This document shows, in pieces, positions 17,037 to 25,513 of a stretch of 64,000 nt of DNA. This DNA is from Halobacterium sp. CBA1132. Lineage in GTDB: Archaea; Halobacteriota; Halobacteria; Halobacteriales; Halobacteriaceae. The translations under genes and the position numbers were made by a program. Under the pieces are notes generated by a model. That model did no database searches. It was not told the DNA's origin and worked only from the letters and a program-made list of their open reading frames with translations. Numbering within the stretch: the first letter of the stretch is position 1; every line of letters starts with the position of its first letter. Location: contig NZ_BCMZ01000001.1 of assembly GCF_001485535.1 (NCBI RefSeq), positions 2,480,001 through 2,544,000 of the forward strand. Direction: 5' to 3'.

Positions 17037-17414
17037 ATGAGCGACGACAGCGACGACTTCGTGCCCGAGGAGTCGACCGAGGAGTTCCCCAGCGAGCACG
17101 AGCGCCCGCAGGCCGAGCACGTCGAGGAGACGCTGACGGCGATGGAGGCCGCGGTGCAGGGGTCGAGCTATCCGACGAACGCCAGCGACCTGCGCGCGGC
17201 GTACGCGACCGAGCGCGACGAGGTCGTCAACGAGACGGAGGCGCTGGCGGACGTCTTCGACCGGCTGGTGCCCGAGGAGTACGACACCCCGGAGGACGCC
17301 CGCGAGGCGATTCTCGGGGAGTTGACGGGGCGCGCGGGCATCGAACGCGGCGACCTCGCCGAATACAACCCCGAGCGCGAACTCGACGCGATGGACCTCG
17401 TCGAGGACGAGTGA
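17037..17414 (+). CDS. Acidic haloarchaeal protein of unknown function (DUF5789-like)
   Basis: This 125-residue, strongly acidic protein starts MSDDSDDFVPEEST. Its core is mainly helical, with VEETLTAMEAAVQGSSYPTNASDL and LVPEEYDTPEDAREAILGEL. The YPTNASDL turn resembles small haloarchaeal DUF5789 proteins, but I cannot confirm the family without a search. It follows cgi121 after 42 bases on the same strand. No membrane segment, signal or metal site is visible. Confidence 0.75.
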   Translation: MSDDSDDFVPEESTEEFPSEHERPQAEHVEETLTAMEAAVQGSSYPTNASDLRAAYATERDEVVNETEALADVFDRLVPEEYDTPEDAREAILGELTGRAGIERGDLAEYNPERELDAMDLVEDE

Positions 17415-17430
17415 GACGGTACCACACCCC

Positions 17431-17461
17431 GTTCCAGTCGAAACGGAGGGGTCGGGGGTGG
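17431..17461 (+). promoter_or_regulatory. ORB-like sequence (origin recognition box) outside the origin
   Basis: gttccagtcgaaacggaggg followed by gtcgggggtgg closely matches the boxes of the origin at 43179-43206 and 43398-43426, including the G-tract after the core. It lies in a gap with no gene on the plus side (17415-17588). A shortened copy, tttccagtcgaaacg, lies at 17532-17546 in the same orientation. Either may bind an Orc1/Cdc6 protein. Confidence 0.55.
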
Positions 17462-17531
17462 CCGCTGCCCCGCGATTATCCCGTCGAGAAGGTGGTATCG
17501 GGGTCGTCGCGGGTGGAAGTTGTCAGTCGGT

Positions 17532-17546
17532 TTTCCAGTCGAAACG
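17532..17546 (+). promoter_or_regulatory. Half ORB-like site
   Basis: tttccagtcgaaacg repeats the first half of the ORB-like box about 100 bases upstream but lacks the following G-tract. Confidence 0.35.
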
Positions 17547-17588
17547 TCGCCCGCGAGGAGCATGCGCTCGTCAGACGCACGGCGGTCG

Positions 17589-17723
17589 TCACTGCCGCAG
17601 GTCGCGTCTGTCGTAGTGGCGCTGGCAACTCCGACAGTAGTAGCGGCCGTCGCGCTGCCGGCGCAGTCGCGTGTGGCCGCGCGGGCACTTGACGCGCCAG
17701 CCAGCGTCCGAGGGATGGTCCAT
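17589..17723 (-). CDS. Small zinc-finger protein (44 residues)
   Basis: Reading from the ATG at 17721-17723 gives 44 residues with KCPRGHTRL and YYCRSCQRHYD, i.e. one CxxxH plus one CxxC half-site able to hold one zinc ion. It ends in TGA at 17589-17591. The protein is basic (many R), rare for a halophile, which suggests nucleic-acid binding (inference). Similar zinc-ribbon micro-proteins are frequent in haloarchaea. It is the next gene after the Yip1-like membrane protein on the same strand. Confidence 0.7.
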   Translation of the reverse strand: MDHPSDAGWRVKCPRGHTRLRRQRDGRYYCRSCQRHYDRRDLRQ

Positions 17724-17789
17724 CTACCGGCGTCAGACGAACGTCGCACACAAGAACGGGATCCTGCCGCACAGTGAAACTGAAAGTGG

Positions 17790-18536
17790 CTACGCGAGCG
17801 AGACGACGAACAGCAACACGGCGACGAGCGCGGACGCAGCGGCCGCGCTGCCCAGCGAGGTATCGTGGCCCTCGCGGAGGCCGTGCGTCCAGATGTACGC
17901 CTGCCACGCGGTGCCGACGAGCGCGCCGAGGACGCCGATTGCGCTGCCGGTCGTGTTGGTGAGCCGGCGGAGTTGGTCGGCCAGCAGCTCGGGGTCGCTG
18001 GCGAGGTCGACGCCCGAGAACAGGACGACGATTCCGACGATGCCGAAGGCGGACTGGACGAGCTGCGCGGGCATCGCCCAGCCGGTGACTGAGAGCGTCG
18101 CGGTGAACGAGCCGCGGCTGCCGGTGAACGCGCCGACCGCGTGCAGCGCGACGGCGACCAGCACCCAGCCGAGCAGCGTCGCGAAGAAGAGCACGGGAAC
18201 GCGCCGGTATATGGCGTCGCGGAGCTTCGCGCCGACCGAGACCTGCTTCGTCTGCGGTTCGTCGATGGTACACGGCTCGGGCGTCGAGACGTTCATCTCG
18301 GCGAAGCTCGCGCACTGCGACTGGGGCCACGGCTCCATCGTCGTGACCGTGACGGTGGCGTCGATTTGGCTGGCCATGTACTCGCCGACGGCGACGAACG
18401 CGATGGTCGTGAGAAAAGCGACAACGATAACGACGACTGCGGCGCCGCCGAGGGACCGCTCGGGCGGGTGCGTCTCGAAGAACGAGCCCGGGTGGAACAG
18501 CAGCGTCCGCAGGCCGTGGAGGGCGTCCCGAAGCAT
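17790..18536 (-). CDS. Yip1-family membrane protein
   Basis: This 248-residue integral membrane protein has about five hydrophobic segments (near residues 33-53, 121-143, 153-178, 199-217 and 226-245). An extracytoplasmic loop after the first segment contains three cysteines (QCASF, PCTID). The N-terminal LLFHPGSFFE motif and the overall pattern match the Yip1/YIP domain family, whose archaeal role is unknown. I chose the ATG at 18534-18536 (MLRDALHGLRTLLFHP). It is transcribed in the same direction as the permease at 18586-19803, 49 bases downstream of it. Confidence 0.75.
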   Translation of the reverse strand: MLRDALHGLRTLLFHPGSFFETHPPERSLGGAAVVVIVVAFLTTIAFVAVGEYMASQIDATVTVTTMEPWPQSQCASFAEMNVSTPEPCTIDEPQTKQVSVGAKLRDAIYRRVPVLFFATLLGWVLVAVALHAVGAFTGSRGSFTATLSVTGWAMPAQLVQSAFGIVGIVVLFSGVDLASDPELLADQLRRLTNTTGSAIGVLGALVGTAWQAYIWTHGLREGHDTSLGSAAAASALVAVLLFVVSLA

Positions 18537-18585
18537 GGGAGCGGATGGTTCGCCCACGGCGCGTTTCAACGTACCGGCTGTTCTC

Positions 18586-19803
18586 TCAGTGCGCGTGCGC
18601 GCTCTCCGCTTCGTCGGCGTCAGCGCCGTACATCAAGTACAGTTCCGCGAGGAACACGAGCGCGAACGCGGCGTTCAGGTACGTCGTGTACCCCGAGGGC
18701 GCGGTGCCGCCGACCTCGCCCTGCGCCGGCACGAGCCCGAGGCCGTGCCAGACGTAGTGGATAGTGATGCCGGAGACGACGGCGGTGACGAAGATGCCGA
18801 CGAACAGCACCGCCGCCATCCGCAGCCCGTAGTACCGCCGGTAGGCGTCGGTGATGGTCGGGACGATGAGGTCAGCGAAGATGAACGACATGACGCCGCC
18901 GAACGCGATGCCGTTGCTCCAGAGGATGACCGCGAACGGCACGTTCCCCACCGAGCAGACGAACGTCACGACGCCCACCGTGACGCCGATTATCGCGCTC
19001 GCGGCGACCCACGAGAACGACCCCTGCGCGCCGACGTCGAACAGCGTCGTCCACCACGCGCGCGGCACGAACGCGCCGATGAGCCCCGCGACGAGGAAGC
19101 CCGCGACGATGTCCGTCCACAGCATCTGCCACTCCCCGACCGCGTTCTTCGCGGCGAGGCGCCACCCGCGCTTCGTCGCGAGACTCGGGTGGCGCGACTC
19201 GCCGTGCTGTTCGTCTTCGTACGTGCGCTTGCAGGACTCCGAGCAGAAGTACTCGGTCCCGGAGTCGGTCTCCAGCGCGACGATGTCGTCGCTGGCCGGG
19301 TCGACGTCCATCCCGCAAACCGGGTCGCGCACGCCCTCCGCGGACTGGACGTGCTCGCGGGCGGCGGCGAACCACTCTCCCGGCACGACGTACTGGAAGA
19401 CGGCGGCGAGCAGGACGATGAGCAACAGGCCGGCGACGTAGTCCGCGAGCACGAACTCCCAGCCGAGCAGAATCCACATCACGAGCCCGAGTTCGATGAC
19501 GAGGTTCGTGGACGCGAACTGGAACGCCGCTAGACTCGCTATCGGTGACGCGCCCTTCTTGAAGAGGCTCTTCGTCGTCGCGACGGCGCCGAACGAGCAC
19601 GACGACGACGCCGCGCCGAACAGCGTGCCGAGCCCGAGTTCGCGCAGCCCGGACCCGCCGAGCACGCGGGACATCCGCTCCTCGCTGACGAACGTCTCGA
19701 CGGCGCCCGCGATGGTGAACCCCAGCACGAGCGCCCACCACGTCTCCCAGAACATCTCCCCGCCGAGTCGGAGTCCCTCCGCGAGCGTGTCGACGACGCT
19801 CAT
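18586..19803 (-). CDS. DUF318/UPF0718 permease with internal YHS metal-binding domain
   Basis: This 405-residue membrane protein has two halves, each about four transmembrane helices, with the repeated motif GTLFGAASSSCSFGA and FVCSVGNVPFA. Such Cys-containing repeats are typical of the DUF318 permeases linked to arsenic or heavy-metal efflux. Between the halves (about residues 157-196) is a YHS domain, VRDPVCGMDVDP ... YFCSESCKRTYED, which binds metal ions. A His/Glu-rich end, ESAHAH, follows. Its substrate is probably a transition metal or metalloid, by inference. The start is the ATG at 19801-19803. Confidence 0.85.
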   Translation of the reverse strand: MSVVDTLAEGLRLGGEMFWETWWALVLGFTIAGAVETFVSEERMSRVLGGSGLRELGLGTLFGAASSSCSFGAVATTKSLFKKGASPIASLAAFQFASTNLVIELGLVMWILLGWEFVLADYVAGLLLIVLLAAVFQYVVPGEWFAAAREHVQSAEGVRDPVCGMDVDPASDDIVALETDSGTEYFCSESCKRTYEDEQHGESRHPSLATKRGWRLAAKNAVGEWQMLWTDIVAGFLVAGLIGAFVPRAWWTTLFDVGAQGSFSWVAASAIIGVTVGVVTFVCSVGNVPFAVILWSNGIAFGGVMSFIFADLIVPTITDAYRRYYGLRMAAVLFVGIFVTAVVSGITIHYVWHGLGLVPAQGEVGGTAPSGYTTYLNAAFALVFLAELYLMYGADADEAESAHAH

Positions 19804-19923
19804 GTGTACGCGTACGGGCGCCCCGTTTAGTGGCGTTGTGGTTGGGTTCGTTCGGCTGGCTGGTGGCGAGAGTTTGGAACGTGAAGCAGACGCGCCGCTG
19901 CGAAGTCGAGTGTCGAAGGAGAA

Positions 19924-19944
19924 TAGTCCATCCTGGATTCGAAC
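19924..19944. repeat. Direct repeat of the tRNA-Gln 3' end (distal copy)
   Basis: tagtccatcctggattcgaa plus c is identical over 21 bases to 20138-20158, the 3' end of the tRNA-Gln gene (T-arm and acceptor). The copy is followed by tgga instead of the tRNA's cagg, so it is not a working tRNA. A tRNA 3' end repeated downstream of the gene is the mark left by integration of an element at the tRNA. Confidence 0.8.
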
Positions 19945-20053
19945 TGGAGGAAGACGTGCTCGCTACGCTGCGCGCGACTTCCAGAGGACGAATCCCGACG
20001 ATTCACTGCTCACGGTGCTCACGGCGCTGCCGTTCGCACGGGCCGAGACGTCC

Positions 20054-20106
20054 TCAGAACCGCAACGCGGTTCTGATGGGCTGCGAAAATCGCTCCGCGA
20101 TTTTCG
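20054..20106. repeat. Pair of perfect triloop hairpins (array 3)
   Basis: Two 10-bp perfect stems occur in tandem: 20054-20063/20067-20076 with loop aac, and 20084-20093/20097-20106 with loop tcc. They are of the same make as arrays 1 and 2. The 19804-20137 gap contains no gene I can support, only this structure and the distal tRNA repeat. Confidence 0.7.
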
Positions 20107-20137
20107 AACGCTACGCGTCTCGCGTTCGCAGTAGAAG

Positions 20138-20210
20138 TAGTCCATCCTGGATTCGAACCAGGGTCGAAGCCCCCAGAAGGCTTCAGGATTGGCCGCTACC
20201 CCAATGGACT
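20138..20210 (-). tRNA. tRNA-Gln (anticodon CTG)
   Basis: On the minus strand, acceptor arms AGTCCAT and ATGGACT pair perfectly and are followed by discriminator A. The T-arm CCTGG-TTCGAAT-CCAGG and an anticodon stem AAGCC/GGCTT enclose loop TTCTGGG, reading CTG (glutamine). The D-arm is GGGT...ATCC. The gene is 73 bases, has no intron, and does not encode CCA. In haloarchaea this tRNA is charged first with glutamate and then amidated (established). Confidence 0.9.
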
Positions 20211-20347
20211 GCTCGCACACGGTAGAAGGCGATTGTGGCTTATGAGTGTTGCGAACCCCGACGACGGAGGCACCGCGAGCGCTCCGGCGACCGCTCAAAC
20301 GTGTGTAGTTCGACGCCTATTTGCCGTCCGAGAATGCACGTTCGCGT

Positions 20348-20932
20348 ATGTACGTCGGACGGTTCGTCGTCGTCGGTCCGGACGTGGCAGCGTACCGAGT
20401 GTCCTCGCGGTCGTTCCCGAACCGCCGAGCGGTCCAGCGGGAGGACGCGGTGACCGTCGCGCCAACGCCGGACGCGCCGGAGACGGACAACCCCTACGTG
20501 TCGTACAACTGCTACCGGACGGCGGCGGGCCACGCCGTCGTCGGGAACGGCAGCCACGTCGACCCGATTACGGAGAAGCTCGGCCTCGGCTATCCGGCGC
20601 GGGACGCGCTCGCGGAGAGCCTGCTCGCGCTCGACTACGAGAAAGACGACTACGACACGCCCCGCATCGCCGGCGTGTTGACGCCCGAAGGGGACGCGTA
20701 CATCGGAACAGTGCGGAAGGACGCGCTGCTCGTGGAAGCAGTCGATGAGCCGACGCTCGTCGCGACCTACGAGAAGGACAGCCCCGAACCAATCGGCTTC
20801 GAGGCCGAGAGCGCAAGCGAGGCCGCGGCGGAAGCGTACAGCGCGGCGTTCGAGCACGCAGTCTGTTCGGTCGGCGTGGTGCGGGACGGCGACGGCTACG
20901 CGACGGCCATCGAGAACGGACCGGAGAACTAA
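20348..20932 (+). CDS. purO: Archaeal IMP cyclohydrolase PurO
   Basis: This 194-residue protein starts [11 protein letters not shown] and has [23 protein letters not shown] and GNGSHVDPI, hallmarks of PurO. PurO closes the ring of FAICAR to make IMP, the last step of purine synthesis. It is unrelated to bacterial PurH. I chose the ATG at 20348 because a TATA-like cctatttg lies at 20316-20323, about 28 bases upstream. The phosphoesterase gene starts 25 bases after the stop, which suggests an operon. Confidence 0.95.
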   Translation: MYVGRFVVVGPDVAAYRVSSRSFPNRRAVQREDAVTVAPTPDAPETDNPYVSYNCYRTAAGHAVVGNGSHVDPITEKLGLGYPARDALAESLLALDYEKDDYDTPRIAGVLTPEGDAYIGTVRKDALLVEAVDEPTLVATYEKDSPEPIGFEAESASEAAAEAYSAAFEHAVCSVGVVRDGDGYATAIENGPEN

Positions 20933-20957
20933 GGCCGCGGGCGACGCAGTCCTGCGT

Positions 20958-21617
20958 ATGCAGGTCGCCGTCCTCTCCGACATCCACTCGAATCTCGTGG
21001 CACTGGAGACTGTTTTCGACGACCTCCCGGCCGTGGACGCGCTCGTCTGCGCCGGCGACGTGGTCGGCTACAACGCGTGGCCCGCGGAGTGCGTGGACGC
21101 GCTCCGCGAGCGCGACGTGCCGACGGTGATGGGGAACCACGACCGGATGGTGGCGACCGACCGGAACTTCGGCGGGAACGGGATGGCCCAAGCGGGCGTG
21201 CGGCACGCGAAAGCCGAGTTGAACGACGTCCAGCGCGGGTGGGTCGAGCGCCTGCCGCGCGAGCGGACGCTGTTCGACGGCCGCGTGAAGGTCGTCCACG
21301 ACCACCCCGAGGTGCAGGACCGCTACACGTACCCGGAGTCGTTCGGCCCGCACCTGCTCGGCGACGAGGACGTCCTGATTCTCGGGCACACGCACGTCCA
21401 ACACCACGAGGTCTACGACGACGGCGTGGTGCTGAATCCGGGGAGTGTCGGGCAGCCACGGGACCGCGACCCGCGCGCGGCGTACGCCGTCTTGGACCTC
21501 GACGACCTGACTGTCGAGGAGCGTCGCGTCGAGTACGACATCGACCGGGTCGCGGACGCCGTGCGGGACGCGGGGCTGCCGGACGCGACCGCAGAGCGAC
21601 TCGCGGACGGCCGGTGA
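20958..21617 (+). CDS. Calcineurin-type phosphoesterase (MJ0936/YfcE-like)
   Basis: This 219-residue protein carries the metallophosphoesterase motifs in order: LSDIHSN (D8, H10), CAGDVVGY, MGNHD, VVHDHP and GHTHVQHH. These ligands hold two metal ions. Archaeal members of this group show phosphodiesterase activity; the natural substrate is unknown. Start at ATG 20958 gives MQVAVLSDIHSN. It lies 25 bases downstream of purO on the same strand. Confidence 0.9.
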   Translation: MQVAVLSDIHSNLVALETVFDDLPAVDALVCAGDVVGYNAWPAECVDALRERDVPTVMGNHDRMVATDRNFGGNGMAQAGVRHAKAELNDVQRGWVERLPRERTLFDGRVKVVHDHPEVQDRYTYPESFGPHLLGDEDVLILGHTHVQHHEVYDDGVVLNPGSVGQPRDRDPRAAYAVLDLDDLTVEERRVEYDIDRVADAVRDAGLPDATAERLADGR

Positions 21618-21630
21618 CGGTTCGCGCGCG

Positions 21631-22709
21631 CTACGGGGAGGACGCGTGCGTCTCCTCGTCGACCGGCCGGAGTTCCGCGGAGAAGTGCCGGAGTTCCGCC
21701 ATCTCGGGCTCGGAGACGACCTCGTAGCCGGTGACGTCGCTGCCCTTCTCGCAGACCGCGGCGGCCGTGTCCGCGACGTGTTCGAGGTGGTCCGGGCCGT
21801 ACGTGCGTCGCGGCACCGCGAGCCGCACGAGGTCGTCGCGCTCGGTTCCGGGGAACGCGAACCGCCCGAGCTCCACGGCGCGGACGCCGCCCTCGCGGTA
21901 GAGTTCGCAGACGAACGCCTGCCCGGGGTACGCCTCCCGTGGGATGTGCGGGAGCGCGTCGTTGGCGTTGACGTAGACGGCGTGGCCGCCGGCCGGCTGG
22001 TAGACGGGGACGCCGCGGTCGCCGAGGGCCTCGCAGAGCGCCTCGACCTGCGCGACGCGCTCGCCGACGTACGGCGGGTCGACGGCTTCGCGGAGGCCGA
22101 CGGCGAACGCCGCGAGGTCGCGGCCGCTCATCCCGCCGTACGTCGAGAACCCCTCGTAGAGGATGCCGCGCTGGCGGCACGCCTCGAAGAGGTCCCCCTT
22201 CTCCCGGAGGCCGACGAACCCGCCGACGTTCACGAGGCCGTCTTTCTTCCCGCTCATCACGCACGCGTCGGCGTACGAGAGCTGTTCGCGGGCGACGCTG
22301 GCGACGGAGTCGCCGGCGAACTCGTCCTCGCGGCGCGTCACGAAGTGGGCGTTCTCCGCGAACCGACAGGCGTCGACGACGAACGTCGCGTCGATTTCTT
22401 CGGCGAACGCGGCGGCCTCGCGAGTGTTCGCGACGCTGACCGGCTGGCCGGCCATCGAGTTGTTCGTGACAGTGAGCACGATTAGCGGGACGTTCTCCGC
22501 GCCGACGTCGTCGACGACCTCGCGGGCCGTGTCCACGTCGAAGTTCCCCTTGAACGGGTGGTCGCTGTCGCCGTCGCGGGCTTCCGGAACCGGGCAGTCC
22601 ACAGGGTCGCCGCCGTTCGCGGCGATGTGGGCGCGCGTCGTATCGAAGTGCGCGTTGTTCAGCACGACGTCGCCCTCGGAGACGAGCGCGCCGTAGAGGA
22701 CGTTCTCCG
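21631..22709 (-). pseudogene. tnaA: Tryptophanase, C-terminal fragment cut by an IS element
   Basis: This open frame of about 356 residues has no start of its own. It contains the PLP-enzyme core, with SGKKDGLVNVGGFV carrying the Schiff-base lysine region and FVVDACRFAENAHF. Tryptophanase (or a tyrosine phenol-lyase of the same family) splits tryptophan to indole, pyruvate and ammonia. The fragment begins at base 22701, directly after one copy of the 8-bp target duplication. Joining it to the N-terminal piece at 23406-23705 restores an uninterrupted 456-residue frame, so the insertion is the sole lesion I see. Confidence 0.9.
22702..22709. repeat. Target-site duplication of the IS element, left copy
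   Basis: gttctccg at 22702-22709 is identical to 23406-23413. Eight bases is the duplication length of IS6-family elements. Confidence 0.9.
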
Positions 22710-23405
22710 GGTCGTGTTTAGTTAAGGCTGAAAAGTGAGGCGAGAGTGATTTCTGCTGTCTATGGCTGAAACCACTCGCCTCAGTGGCTGTAGCGACTGG
22801 ATCGAGTTAGATTTTGTGGAGCGCGAGCGGACACCGAGCGAGCTGATGCAGCTTGGTATTCGACTTCATTTGGCTGGTCTCTCACTTTCGAATACAGTAA
22901 AAGAACTTGAGAAGTTCGGTGTCCAACGCTCGCGGAAAGCGGTCCATGATTGGGTACAGAAAGCTGATCTACAGCCCGCCAGCGACGCCAGCCCGGATCA
23001 GGTTGCGGTTGACGAAACGGTGATCCGTATCGACGGCCAGCAGTACTGGCTGTACGCTGCCGTCAATCCAGACTCGAACAAATTCCTGCACGTACGGCTG
23101 TTTCCGACGACAACAACGGCGTTGACTGAACGATTTCTGCAGGAATTACGCGAGAAACACGACGTCGAAGATGCCGTGTTTCTAGTTGATCACGCCCAGC
23201 ACCTCAAAACAGCACTCCAGCGAGTCGGGCTCCGATTCCAAACCGTTCGTCATGGGAATCGGAATGCTGTCGAACGTGTTTTTCGAGAGATAAAACGACG
23301 GACTTCCTCGTTCAGTAATAGTTTCAGCCACGTCGAGCCAACAACAGCGGAATCGTGGTTGCAAGCCTTCGCCGTCTGGTGGAACTCGCTAAACTAAACA
23401 CGATG
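22710..23405 (+). mobile_element. IS6-family insertion sequence (696 bp) within tnaA
   Basis: The element is bounded by terminal inverted repeats, ggtcgtgtttagttaag at the left and, read inward, catcgtgtttagtttagc at the right. They share cgtgtttagtt. It is flanked by an 8-bp target duplication and carries one transposase gene. Length, duplication and transposase type all fit the IS6 family, to which small haloarchaeal ISH elements such as ISH14 and ISH15 belong. The element is complete, so it may still be active. Confidence 0.9.
22762..23397 (+). CDS. IS6-family DDE transposase
   Basis: This 211-residue transposase has an N-terminal helix-turn-helix region (about 30-68), then D84 in [13 protein letters not shown]143 in FLVDHAQ and E171 in the N-x-x-E-R motif [13 protein letters not shown], the DDE triad of the IS6 family. 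All three catalytic residues are present. The start ATG is 52 bases inside the element, and the stop is 8 bases from its right end. The codon use is less GC-rich than the interrupted gene. Confidence 0.93.
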   Translation: MAETTRLSGCSDWIELDFVERERTPSELMQLGIRLHLAGLSLSNTVKELEKFGVQRSRKAVHDWVQKADLQPASDASPDQVAVDETVIRIDGQQYWLYAAVNPDSNKFLHVRLFPTTTTALTERFLQELREKHDVEDAVFLVDHAQHLKTALQRVGLRFQTVRHGNRNAVERVFREIKRRTSSFSNSFSHVEPTTAESWLQAFAVWWNSLN

Positions 23406-23705
23406 GTTCTCCGCGCCCCGCCCCTGATGGGCGGGAACGATATGTTCGAAGCCCATGACCTCGCGGACGGCGTCGCGGAGGTCGCGGAAGCTATCGCTGC
23501 CGGCGTAGGCCTCGTCGCCGCCCATCAGGGCGGCCCACTGGCTGGTGCTCATCGTGCCGGTGCCGGAGTCGGTGAGGAGGTCGACGAAGACGTCCGCGCT
23601 GTCGAGATTGAAGACGTTGTAGCCCGCGTCCCGGAGCGCGGCCTCGCGGTCCTCGCGGTCGAGCAGCCGAATCGGTTCGACCATCGCGGCCTTGTACGAG
23701 CGCAT
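23406..23705 (-). pseudogene. tnaA: Tryptophanase, N-terminal fragment
   Basis: Exactly 100 codons run from the ATG at 23703-23705 ([15 protein letters not shown]) to GAEN at the IS boundary, then three codons inside the IS and a stop. The segment has [16 protein letters not shown] and [15 protein letters not shown], which belong to the N-terminal arm and PLP-phosphate region of tryptophanase. A TATA element GTTTATC (23729-23735, minus) is centred 27 bases from the ATG, so this end is probably still transcribed. Without the rest it cannot form an enzyme. Confidence 0.9.
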
Positions 23706-23728
23706 ACCCGAGAGACGCGCGAAATCGC

Positions 23729-23735
23729 GATAAAC
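23729..23735 (-). promoter_or_regulatory. TATA box of disrupted tnaA
   Basis: GTTTATC on the minus strand is centred 27 bases from the tnaA ATG at 23705. Confidence 0.5.
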
Positions 23736-23814
23736 CCGGCGAGCCAGCCGTGTACGGCAGTGTACAGGGATGTACGCTCGCCGCCGTGACTGTGCGAAAA
23801 ACGAAGGGCGCCGG

Positions 23815-24999
23815 TTAGGAACTGAAGCGGCCCTGAACGATTTCCAGCGTCTCCTCGCGGTCGTCCCAGTCGACGAAGACGGCGACCGACGTCGCACTGG
23901 AGATGATGTCGATGACGTTGATGCCCGCGTCCGCGATGGGGTCGACGATGCGCCGGAGGATGCCCGGCTGATTCGGGAGTTCGCCGCCGAGCACGCGGAT
24001 AACGGCGACCTCGTCGCGGACGGTGACCGAGGAGAGTTCGCCGACCTCGATGACCTCGCTGTGGAGGACGTTCTCGGCGCGCTCGGCGAGGTCCTCGTCG
24101 ACGTAGAACGTCATCGAGTCCATGCCGGACGCGACCGCGTCGACGTTGATATCCGAGTCGTCGAGCGCGGTCGACAGCGTCGACATGATGCCGGGGCGGT
24201 TGCGGATGGCGCGCCCGGCGACGGTGAGACACGCCAGCGGCGAGTCCCGCATGTCGATCATGTTCTCAAACTGGCCCTCGATTTTGGTGCCGCCGGAGAG
24301 CAGGTCGCCGTGCTGGTAGTGGATGACGCGGACGTCGAGTTCGTCGTCCTTGAACGAGAGCGCGGAGGGAGCGACGACTTCCGCGCCGCGGAAGGACAGG
24401 TTCCGGAGTTCGTCGACGGTGATTTCGCCGACGTTGCGTGCGCCCTCGACGACGTGGGGGTCGCCGGTCATGACGCCCTCGACGTCGGTGACGATGACCA
24501 CTTCGTCGGCGTCGGCGTACCGGCCGAGCATCACGGCCGTGGTGTCGCTGCCGCCCCGTCCAAGCGTGGTGACGTTGCCGTCGAGGTCCTCCGCGAGGAA
24601 GCCCGTGATGACGGGGACGACGTCGCCGAGGTCCGCGGCGAGCGCTTCCACGCGCTCGCGGGTCTCCTCGACGTCGACTTCGCCGCGGTCGTTGGCGACG
24701 ACCGGCCAGTCGGGGTGGCCGGGTTCGAGGAACACCGCGTTCACGCCGCGGGCGGCCAACGCCGCCTTCAGCATCCGCACGGACGTGCGCTCGCCCATCG
24801 AGACGATTTCCGCGCGGTCGGCGTCGTCGGCCTCGAACGTGATGTCGTCGAGCAGTTCGTCGGTCGTGTTCCCCATCGCCGACGCGACCACCGCGATTTC
24901 GTGGCCGGCTGCGACGGCGTCAGCGACGGAGTCCGCGGCCCGCTCGATGCGGTCGCCGCTCCCGAGACTGGTGCCGCCGAACTTCGCGACTACGCGCAT
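23815..24999 (-). CDS. lysC: Aspartate kinase
   Basis: This 394-residue protein starts with [10 protein letters not shown], the kinase signature, and continues with [21 protein letters not shown] and [12 protein letters not shown], the ATP/aspartate site. Two ACT domains follow (about residues 265-325 and 335-390, with [10 protein letters not shown] and [20 protein letters not shown]), which usually bind lysine or threonine for feedback control. It makes aspartyl phosphate for lysine, threonine and methionine synthesis. The start is the ATG at 24997-24999. The gene stands alone. Confidence 0.95.
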   Translation of the reverse strand: MRVVAKFGGTSLGSGDRIERAADSVADAVAAGHEIAVVASAMGNTTDELLDDITFEADDADRAEIVSMGERTSVRMLKAALAARGVNAVFLEPGHPDWPVVANDRGEVDVEETRERVEALAADLGDVVPVITGFLAEDLDGNVTTLGRGGSDTTAVMLGRYADADEVVIVTDVEGVMTGDPHVVEGARNVGEITVDELRNLSFRGAEVVAPSALSFKDDELDVRVIHYQHGDLLSGGTKIEGQFENMIDMRDSPLACLTVAGRAIRNRPGIMSTLSTALDDSDINVDAVASGMDSMTFYVDEDLAERAENVLHSEVIEVGELSSVTVRDEVAVIRVLGGELPNQPGILRRIVDPIADAGINVIDIISSATSVAVFVDWDDREETLEIVQGRFSS

Positions 25000-25135
25000 C
25001 GCTTCCCACCGGACCTCGAAGCCGTACTCATTGCCGGGTCGTAGGGACGCGGGTGGTGATAACTGCTTGCATGCACGAAACGGTTGCCTCCCGTCCGCCC
25101 GCGGCGTTAAGTTCGTCGCTGGTGTACTTGAAGCC

Positions 25136-25513
25136 ATGAACGTTCGTGACGCGACGGGCGACGACGCGGACGCGATGGACCGCGTCGCCGACGACGACAT
25201 CGACGCGGCGCGCCTCGTCAGGGACCGAACGGTGCGCGTCGCCGACGACAACGGCGACATCGCGGGGTTCGTGGCGTTCGACGCGTGGCGCGGCGCCGTC
25301 CACGTCACGCGACTGGCGGGCGACGCAGAGACGGTCGGCGCGTTGCTCGACGGCCCGCGGGAGTTCGCGGCCAACGAGGGCCTCTCGGTGGAGGCGGTGC
25401 TGAACGAGGACGACGCGCTGGGCGACGTGTTGGAAGCGGAAGGATTCGAAGACGTGGGCGCGGGACCGCGCTTCGACGGCGCGCCGACACGGCGGTACCG
25501 CTGGGAGCCGTAG
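25136..25513 (+). CDS. GNAT-like N-acetyltransferase domain protein
   Basis: This 125-residue protein begins MNVRDATGDDADAMDRVA, the usual first strand and helix of GNAT folds, and has GFVAFDAW (strand 4) and a C-terminal EAEGFEDVGAGPRF matching the late GNAT motif. The acetyl-CoA pyrophosphate loop (R/Q-x-x-G-x-G/A) is not recognisable, so it may be inactive or divergent. TATA-like cgttaag at 25105-25111 is 28 bases upstream of the ATG. It is convergent with the ABC permease; the two stops almost touch at 25513/25514. Confidence 0.65.
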   Translation: MNVRDATGDDADAMDRVADDDIDAARLVRDRTVRVADDNGDIAGFVAFDAWRGAVHVTRLAGDAETVGALLDGPREFAANEGLSVEAVLNEDDALGDVLEAEGFEDVGAGPRFDGAPTRRYRWEP

